Source: a bacterium | GTDB taxonomy: Bacteria; SZUA-182; DTGQ01 | Reading direction: 5' to 3' | Assembly (NCBI GenBank): GCA_023512255.1 | Contig: JAILZY010000136.1 | Span: 1 to 6,986, forward strand | DNA: 6,986 nt | Shown: one piece after another, positions 1-3,455 of the stretch | Layout: every line of letters begins with the position of its first letter | How positions within the stretch are numbered: the stretch's first letter is position 1 | Notes under the pieces: generated by a model | The model's database searches: none | The model's input: only the letters and a program-made list of their open reading frames with translations | What the model was told of the DNA's origin: nothing | Program-made: the position numbers and the translations under genes

Positions 1-185
1 AACTTTCTTCTCTCTTTATTTTCTCTCCTCCCCTTTATATTTTCAACATTATTTTTTCAACATGGGGAACATCTGTGTTCTGCTTGAGTTACAAAAGGGT
101 AATCGTCGCTGACAAAACTGTTATTTGCGATGAGATTTCAAGGTGGAGTTTAACTAGAGCTGAAGATGCTGAAAATAAGGGGATA
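1..185. other. Non-coding 5' region
   Basis: I see no credible gene here. Positions 1-60 are almost pure pyrimidine on the + strand. The 9-mer TTTCAACAT occurs twice, at 41-49 and 55-63, 14 bp apart. A short interrupted palindrome, GAACA-TCTG-TGTTC, lies at about 66-79. It resembles a small operator but matches no family spacing I know: the Gram-positive LexA box has 4 bp between GAAC and GTTC, here there are 6. No terminator or tRNA is apparent. Confidence 0.5.
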
Positions 186-252
186 TAAGAGTAATGTTAT
201 GTTAAGAGTAATGTTTAGAGGTTTCAAGGGAGTAAATGTTAGAGGCTTAAGG
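186..252 (+). repeat. Iteron-like direct repeats upstream of the HTH/ATPase operon
   Basis: The 13-mer TAAGAGTAATGTT is present twice without mismatch, at 186-198 and 203-215, 17 bp apart. A degenerate third copy, GGGAGTAAATGTTAGAGG, starts near 228 and also shares the TTAGAGG tail that follows copy two. The repeats end 15 bp before the sigma-54-type element at 268, about -109 to -43 from the predicted start site. That is a plausible place for an activator or autoregulator to bind. The repeats are seen; the binding role is inferred. Confidence 0.6.
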
Positions 253-267
253 CTTTCTCTTACTAGT

Positions 268-284
268 TTGGTACTATCTTTGCT
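268..284 (+). promoter_or_regulatory. Sigma-54-type -24/-12 promoter of the HTH/ATPase operon
   Basis: The sequence reads TTGGTAC-N5-TTGCT against the RpoN consensus TTGGCAC-N5-TTGCW. Only one defined position differs (T for C), and GG (270-271) and GC (282-283) have the required 10-bp separation. Transcription would start near 295, giving a leader of about 73 nt before the ATG at 368. No convincing sigma-70 promoter was found in 200-340. The direct repeats at 186-252 would serve as the upstream activator site. Confidence 0.6.
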
Positions 285-367
285 TCAGAAAAGTAAGTTA
301 GGGTGAAAGAGTGGGGCGAAAGTCTGTTTATCTGTTTTGGTCGAAGAAGGAGGAAAAATTGTAGAAC

Positions 368-790
368 ATGGAAAAGATCAGCATCGCTCGTCGGCGACAA
401 GAACAGCGGGCACCCTTGTTTCCGATCAGTAACGATTATACCGACTATCTTGAGCCTGCGCCTCAAGCCTGCGCTCCCTCCACAGGACTGCCTGATAAAA
501 ATTTGCCGCTTTCACTTTTGGAATTCCTGATTGCTGAAGTCAATCAGCCTGAGAAAGGTAAGAGGAAATTTGCGGTGGAGATTAGTTCCGGGCTCGAAAG
601 ACCTGTGAAGATGGCCGTCTTGATTCAGCCATTAAAAGATTGGCCTCGGAGAGAATTTTTTACCGTCAAGGAGGCATCTTCTATCCTGCGGCTTTCGGAA
701 AAGACTCTCTATCGGCAGCTGCATCAGGGCAATTTATCTGGGGTAAAGATTGGCCGTCAGTGGCGAGTTATTTTATCCCCTACTGGGTGA
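368..790 (+). CDS. Small excisionase-type (MerR-like) helix-turn-helix protein
   Basis: A 140-residue protein with a C-terminal winged HTH of the excisionase/HTH_17 type at about residues 97-136. Its pattern FTVKEAS..L.LSEKTLYRQL..G.L.GVKIGRQWRV matches that family: helix-turn-helix, then a Gly-containing turn and a basic wing. Residues 1-90 are basic and proline-containing and match no domain I recognise. The family binds short DNA sites as phage or plasmid excisionases, or as small regulators. A perfect AGGAGG at 348-353 lies 14 nt before the ATG, which is long, but a stop codon (TAG, 362-364) lies just upstream in frame and no nearer start exists. The gene is first in an operon with the ATPase 24 bp downstream. 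It may bind the 186-252 repeats, which is inference. No integrase or phage gene is nearby, so a true excisionase role is unsupported. Confidence 0.85.
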   Translation: MEKISIARRRQEQRAPLFPISNDYTDYLEPAPQACAPSTGLPDKNLPLSLLEFLIAEVNQPEKGKRKFAVEISSGLERPVKMAVLIQPLKDWPRREFFTVKEASSILRLSEKTLYRQLHQGNLSGVKIGRQWRVILSPTG

Positions 791-814
791 AAAACTGAAA
801 GGAGAAGAGCATCT

Positions 815-2077
815 ATGTACTATCAATATTGGGGAATGAAAAGGGCTCCTTTTGATAACGTGCCGGACCCTGACCTTTATTGGAGTCAAAACAGCTCGCT
901 TGAAGATGCCGTTTCAGAGATTCTCTTTGCCATCGAGGAGGGGAATGATTGTCTGGCGGTGATGATTGGGGATATCGGGACTGGCAAGACACTAGGTTTG
1001 CGGGTTATACTCAATGAGCTGAACCCTGAAAAATATCGTATCGCTTTTATTACCAATCCAGACCTTTCGCCAGTGCAGCTAATGAGGGAAATCGTCGGTC
1101 AACTGGAGAATAAAAAAATCATCACTCGCTTCAAAGATCAGCTCATGGAAGAATTTAATGCCATTCTCTTCAACTGCGCTAATCAGGGGCAGAAGGTGGT
1201 TATCTTTATTGACGAGGCTAACGTCATGTCCACCGAACAGTTGAATCAGATACGGCTTATGACTAACTTGCAGGATGATAGGCAAAATATGGTCATTTTT
1301 GTTTTGGCGGGCCAGAAGGAGCTGGGAAAGAAGCTTGAGTCCAAAAATTTGGAAAATCTCTACCAACGGATCGGCGTATATTGCCGCATTCGAGGGCTGG
1401 AAGGTCCAGAGGAAGTTCAAAACTATCTGACCCATCGTCTTCAGGTTTGCGGAGGATCACCAGCCATATTTACCCAACAGGCCTATGCCGCCATCTGGGA
1501 GCATTCCCAGGGGGTCCCTCGGCTGATCAATAAGATTGCCAAACTTTGCCTGAAAGCGGGAGAAACTAATCAGGTCAGGCAGATCGGAGCCGAAATGGTC
1601 GATGCGGTCGCTTCTATGTTCGAGCGGGAGAAAAGCTCCTCACAAGGCTCATCTCTCCTTATGTCTGAGGAGGATGCCGAAAGCTGCTCAAAAGTGGTGG
1701 ACCAGCCTTTGCCTACGATGACTGATTTGGCCGAAGGCAGGGAGCAACAGGCTGCCACCCCGGGCTCTGCCTCCTGTGTCCATCCCTCAGCTCAGCCCCA
1801 GTCATCCTCTCCTGAATCCGCAGCACTCTATCCGAATCTTGATCCTGAGATGATGAGCCTGATCCAGGCTCTCCCTTCTCATATCCGCAGCCAGCTCAAG
1901 GTAATGGAGGATAAGCAGTTGAATAGTCTTGCCGGCAAGATGGCTATTCAGTGCATCCAGGAGAGATTTCCGAAAAATTCAACCGAAGATCCGGTGGTGG
2001 TCTGGGATAGCATCAAGAGTCGCATTTATTCGGCGCTAAAATCCCTTCAAGAGCCTAATAGATATTGTTTGGCTTAA
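815..2077 (+). CDS. ExeA-like AAA+ ATPase with a novel C-terminal extension
   Basis: A 420-residue cytoplasmic AAA+ ATPase. The N-terminus (YYQYWGMKRAPFDNVPDPD) is the ExeA-family opening. Walker A is GDIGTGKT (residues 52-59), Walker B VVIFIDE (128-134, Asp133/Glu134), sensor 1 lies in VLAGQ (about 163-167), a likely arginine finger is Arg185 in YQRI, and sensor 2 is GVPRLINK (233-240). All ATPase motifs look intact. ExeA/GspA proper is membrane-anchored and binds peptidoglycan. This protein has no membrane segment and no recognisable peptidoglycan-binding domain; instead there is a Ser/Gln/Ala-rich linker (about 272-340) and a helical tail (about 341-420). Related stand-alone ATPases act as target-selection partners (TnsC/TniB/IstB-like) of DDE transposases, but none is encoded here. 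AGGAG at 800-804 lies 10 nt before the ATG. It is probably co-transcribed with the HTH gene. The ATPase call is firm; its role is open. Confidence 0.88.
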   Translation: MYYQYWGMKRAPFDNVPDPDLYWSQNSSLEDAVSEILFAIEEGNDCLAVMIGDIGTGKTLGLRVILNELNPEKYRIAFITNPDLSPVQLMREIVGQLENKKIITRFKDQLMEEFNAILFNCANQGQKVVIFIDEANVMSTEQLNQIRLMTNLQDDRQNMVIFVLAGQKELGKKLESKNLENLYQRIGVYCRIRGLEGPEEVQNYLTHRLQVCGGSPAIFTQQAYAAIWEHSQGVPRLINKIAKLCLKAGETNQVRQIGAEMVDAVASMFEREKSSSQGSSLLMSEEDAESCSKVVDQPLPTMTDLAEGREQQAATPGSASCVHPSAQPQSSSPESAALYPNLDPEMMSLIQALPSHIRSQLKVMEDKQLNSLAGKMAIQCIQERFPKNSTEDPVVVWDSIKSRIYSALKSLQEPNRYCLA

Positions 2078-2112
2078 GAATCTGCGTACACGGTCTATTA
2101 GTGATTTCCTCG

Positions 2113-2203
2113 CAAAGTGCATAATACAAGTGGGCAGCGGATCAATTACGCTATCAATTGTAGCGTGCTGCGGACCTTAGGTCTGCCCAAATTGCGCACT
2201 TTG
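2113..2203. repeat. Nested hairpin between convergent genes; left copy of an inverted repeat pair
   Basis: Three perfect stems nest inside one another: CAAAGTGC (2113-2120) with GCACTTTG (2196-2203), TGGGCAG (2131-2137) with CTGCCCA (2183-2189), and ACGCTA (2148-2153) with TAGCGT (2161-2166) around a 7-nt loop. The element fills most of the 141-bp gap between the convergent ATPase and efpL genes. It could act in both directions as a transcription barrier, although no U-tract follows it on either strand, so it is not a standard intrinsic terminator. Read on the - strand, 2203-2136 is similar to 2964-3048 on the + strand. Confidence 0.7.
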
Positions 2204-2218
2204 TTAGCGAAAAGACCT

Positions 2219-2791
2219 CTAAGCTCTGGATATATAGCGTACCTCTCGGGTGTCAATTTTGATCCGCTCACCCTCTTTCATATAACTTGGCACCTGAATT
2301 GTCAACCCTGTCTCTGTCCTGGCTGTTTTGCTCTGGGCCTGGGCTGTTGCTCCCTTGATCACTGGTTCGCATTCAACAATAGTTTGTTCAACGACCTGAG
2401 GAAGATCAACATTGACCACACTCCCCTTGTAAATATGCAGGATAACATCCAGCCCATCCATCAGGAGCAGCTTACGATCGCCGATAATTTCTTCTGACAA
2501 GCTCACTTGATCATAGGTTTCTTTATCCATGAAGACAAAATCTCTTCCGTCAGCATACAGAAATTGGCCGCTTCGGCGTTCAAAATCAGGCTGCTCAACC
2601 TTGTCCCCTCCCCGGAAGGACTTGTCAAATACCTGCCCGGTGAGCAGATTCCGACACTTGACCTTGACCAACATGTTTGCCCCGCGAGCCGAAGGGGTCT
2701 GAAAAGCCACGTCGATAACCTCAAATGGGGCGTCATCTATCTGGAAAATTTCACCTCGCTTCAGATCATTTACCACCATTACACCTGCCAT
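2219..2791 (-). CDS. efpL: Elongation factor P-like protein, EfpL/YeiP type
   Basis: A 190-residue, full-length EF-P-fold protein that binds between the ribosomal P and E sites to relieve stalling at proline-rich sequences. The N-terminal domain is about residues 5-65, the two OB-like domains about 70-130 and 133-190. The loop that enters the peptidyl-transferase centre reads TPSARGAN, with Arg36 at the tip. This is the EfpL/YeiP signature; canonical EF-P has a PGKG- or PGR-type loop with a modified Lys or Arg. FVFMDKETYDQ, the VIKGATA segment and the C-terminal TGLTIQVPSYMKEGERIKIDTR signature support the family. AGGAG (2804-2808) lies 12 nt before the ATG. Met5 (codon 2777-2779) is an alternative start that would place the tip Arg at 32, close to Arg33 of E. 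coli YeiP. It is a single-gene unit with its own promoter, convergent to the ATPase gene. yeiP is the older name. Confidence 0.95.
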   Translation of the reverse strand: MAGVMVVNDLKRGEIFQIDDAPFEVIDVAFQTPSARGANMLVKVKCRNLLTGQVFDKSFRGGDKVEQPDFERRSGQFLYADGRDFVFMDKETYDQVSLSEEIIGDRKLLLMDGLDVILHIYKGSVVNVDLPQVVEQTIVECEPVIKGATAQAQSKTARTETGLTIQVPSYMKEGERIKIDTREVRYISRA

Positions 2792-2830
2792 TCTTATTTT
2801 ATTCTCCTTTCCCTAGGGTTGCGCTTGATG

Positions 2831-2846
2831 TGGCACGCAAGATGCA
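2831..2846 (+). promoter_or_regulatory. Weaker sigma-54-like element on the + strand
   Basis: TGGCAC-N5-ATGCA keeps the GG-N10-GC spacing (GG 2832-2833, GC 2844-2845) and a full TGGCAC -24 box, but has A for T in the -12 box and G at the first consensus position. It points right, out of the efpL leader region, so a transcript would be antisense to the efpL 5' leader and enter the repeat-rich spacer. It may be chance, or an extra distal promoter for the gene at 3456. Confidence 0.25.
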
Positions 2847-2885
2847 TGGATCGCGGCACTTTTTTCTTTTTTTCTCTTTTTTTGG

Positions 2886-2915
2886 AGTATACCTGCTATC
2901 ATGATCTTCCGTCAA
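2886..2915 (-). promoter_or_regulatory. Sigma-70 promoter of efpL
   Basis: On the - strand, TTGACG (2915-2910) and TATACT (2891-2886) are separated by 18 bp. Each hexamer has five of six consensus bases. Transcription would start near 2879, giving a leader of about 88 nt that begins with an A-rich run (the pyrimidine tract at 2863-2883 on the + strand) and ends in the AGGAG before the efpL start. Confidence 0.7.
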
Positions 2916-2929
2916 GAGGCTGACGGAAG
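2906..2929. promoter_or_regulatory. Perfect 9-bp inverted repeat overlapping the efpL -35 box
   Basis: CTTCCGTCA (2906-2914) and TGACGGAAG (2921-2929) are exact reverse complements around a 6-bp centre. The left arm covers most of the efpL -35 hexamer. No T-run follows on either strand, so an operator for a dimeric repressor is a better reading than a terminator. The protein that would bind is not identifiable. Confidence 0.5.
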
Positions 2930-2963
2930 CAGCCAGATTCTTCATGGTATTTAATGGTTTCCT

Positions 2964-3048
2964 TAAAGTGCGCAAGCTGGGCGGACACAAGGTTACCCCC
3001 TACAACACAAGGTTCCCCCCTACAATTGATTGGGTAATTGGATCTGCT
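2964..3048. repeat. Right copy of the inverted repeat pair flanking efpL
   Basis: The first 30 bases (2964-2993) match the - strand of 2174-2203 at 24 of 30 positions, sharing AAAGTGCGCAA, TGGGC, GAC and AAGGT. The last 29 (3020-3048) match the - strand of 2136-2163 at 25 of 28 aligned positions plus one gap, sharing CTACAATTGAT and GTAATTG. The order of the two blocks is kept; the spacer between them is longer here because of a 20-bp duplication. From memory, the core read on the - strand (GTAGGGGG.AACCTTGTGT..CGCCC) resembles a palindromic repeat family common in environmental genomes. Confidence 0.65.
2985..3024. repeat. 20-bp tandem duplication within the right repeat copy
   Basis: Two adjacent 20-bp units, 2985-3004 and 3005-3024, differ at a single base (GGTTACCCCC against GGTTCCCCCC). 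The left copy of the flanking repeat at 2131-2203 has no such duplication, so it probably arose after the two copies separated. Confidence 0.8.
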
Positions 3049-3153
3049 CTCGCGTTTAGCGAAAAAACCATTTAGCTGATAAGCGATTTTGAAATATGTA
3101 TTGCATTGCACAGGTAGGCAAAAAAATTCATAATTTCTCATCCCTATTTGTTC

Positions 3154-3191
3154 AAATCGCAGTTGTTCTCCCAAATTGGAGTTGTTCTCTT
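3154..3191. repeat. 19-bp tandem pair, possible upstream activator site
   Basis: Two adjacent 19-bp units (3154-3172 and 3173-3191) match at 15 of 19 positions and share AGTTGTTCTC. They lie about 130-167 bp upstream of the start site predicted from the sigma-54-type element at 3294, a usual distance for a sigma-54 enhancer. The repeat is seen; the role is inference. Confidence 0.5.
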
Positions 3192-3208
3192 AAAGTCTCT
3201 ATCCTGCT

Positions 3209-3221
3209 TATCAGCGTTTTA
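3209..3221 (+). promoter_or_regulatory. Possible IHF site
   Basis: TATCAG-CGTT-TTA differs from the IHF consensus WATCAA-N4-TTR at one position. It lies between the 19-bp tandem pair and the sigma-54-type promoter, where DNA bending is usual. The consensus is weak and the region AT-rich, so chance is a real possibility. Confidence 0.25.
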
Positions 3222-3230
3222 TTGATCAGA

Positions 3231-3258
3231 CTTGAATAAAGAATCATCCTTGAATAAA
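3231..3258. repeat. 18-bp-period direct repeat
   Basis: CTTGAATAAA occurs at 3231-3240 and again at 3249-3258, 18 bp apart, at about -90 to -63 from the start site predicted for the downstream gene. It is a second possible regulator site in this spacer. Confidence 0.45.
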
Positions 3259-3293
3259 AGGCTCTTCCTTGCAGGGAGCAAGAGCTGCTATTG

Positions 3294-3310
3294 TTGGCAT
3301 ATATATTGCA
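3294..3310 (+). promoter_or_regulatory. Sigma-54-type -24/-12 promoter of the LVIVD-repeat gene
   Basis: TTGGCAT-N5-TTGCA matches TTGGCAC-N5-TTGCW with one mismatch. GG (3296-3297) and GC (3308-3309) are 10 bp apart as required. The start site would be near 3321, with a leader of about 135 nt to the ATG at 3456. The alternative sigma-70 reading (TTGGCA, 17 bp, TGAAAT) has a poor -10. Direct repeats at 3154-3191 and 3231-3258 and a possible IHF site at 3209 complete a typical enhancer-dependent layout. Confidence 0.65.
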
Positions 3311-3455
3311 TAAAATTGAAATGCCCCAAACTATTAATTGTAGCCGACAGATAACCAAAAGTTATTCATATTTTTTTCTTTGCCGGTTTATTTTTCACGC
3401 TTATGGCCTATTTCATTCCAAACATGGAATTATTAGAGAATATGGCGTATAGAGT

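Noticed and set aside
66-79. GAACA-TCTG-TGTTC as a Gram-positive LexA/DinR box
   Set aside because: The gap between GAAC and GTTC is 6 bp instead of 4, and the gene content suggests a Gram-negative host.
303-530. GTG-initiated + strand frame of 75 codons overlapping the HTH gene start
   Set aside because: It overlaps the better-supported HTH frame, its composition is not protein-like, and it has no ribosome site of its own.
815-2077. True GspA/ExeA of a type II secretion system
   Set aside because: It has no membrane anchor, no peptidoglycan-binding domain, and no gspB or other secretion gene beside it.
2193-2220. GTTAGCG after the hairpin as an integron attC core
   Set aside because: It does not fit GTTRRRY, and no partner RYYYAAC at the other end or integrase gene is present.
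2507-2923. + strand frame of 138 codons antisense to efpL
   Set aside because: It is a shadow of the well-supported efpL gene, has no domain, and continues into the efpL promoter.
3149-3157. GTTCAAATC resembling a tRNA T-loop
   Set aside because: The flanking bases do not form a T-stem and no acceptor, D or anticodon arm is present.
2899-3174. - strand frame of 91 codons in the repeat-rich spacer
   Set aside because: Much of it is made of the tandem and inverted repeats. It shows no domain, and it runs across the efpL promoter and palindrome.
2985-3258. CRISPR array
   Set aside because: Each repeat occurs only twice, is directly tandem without spacers, and the three pairs differ from each other; no cas gene is present.
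3261-3285. GCTCTT/AAGAGC hairpin as an intrinsic terminator
   Set aside because: There is no T-run downstream on either strand, and it lies directly before a predicted promoter.
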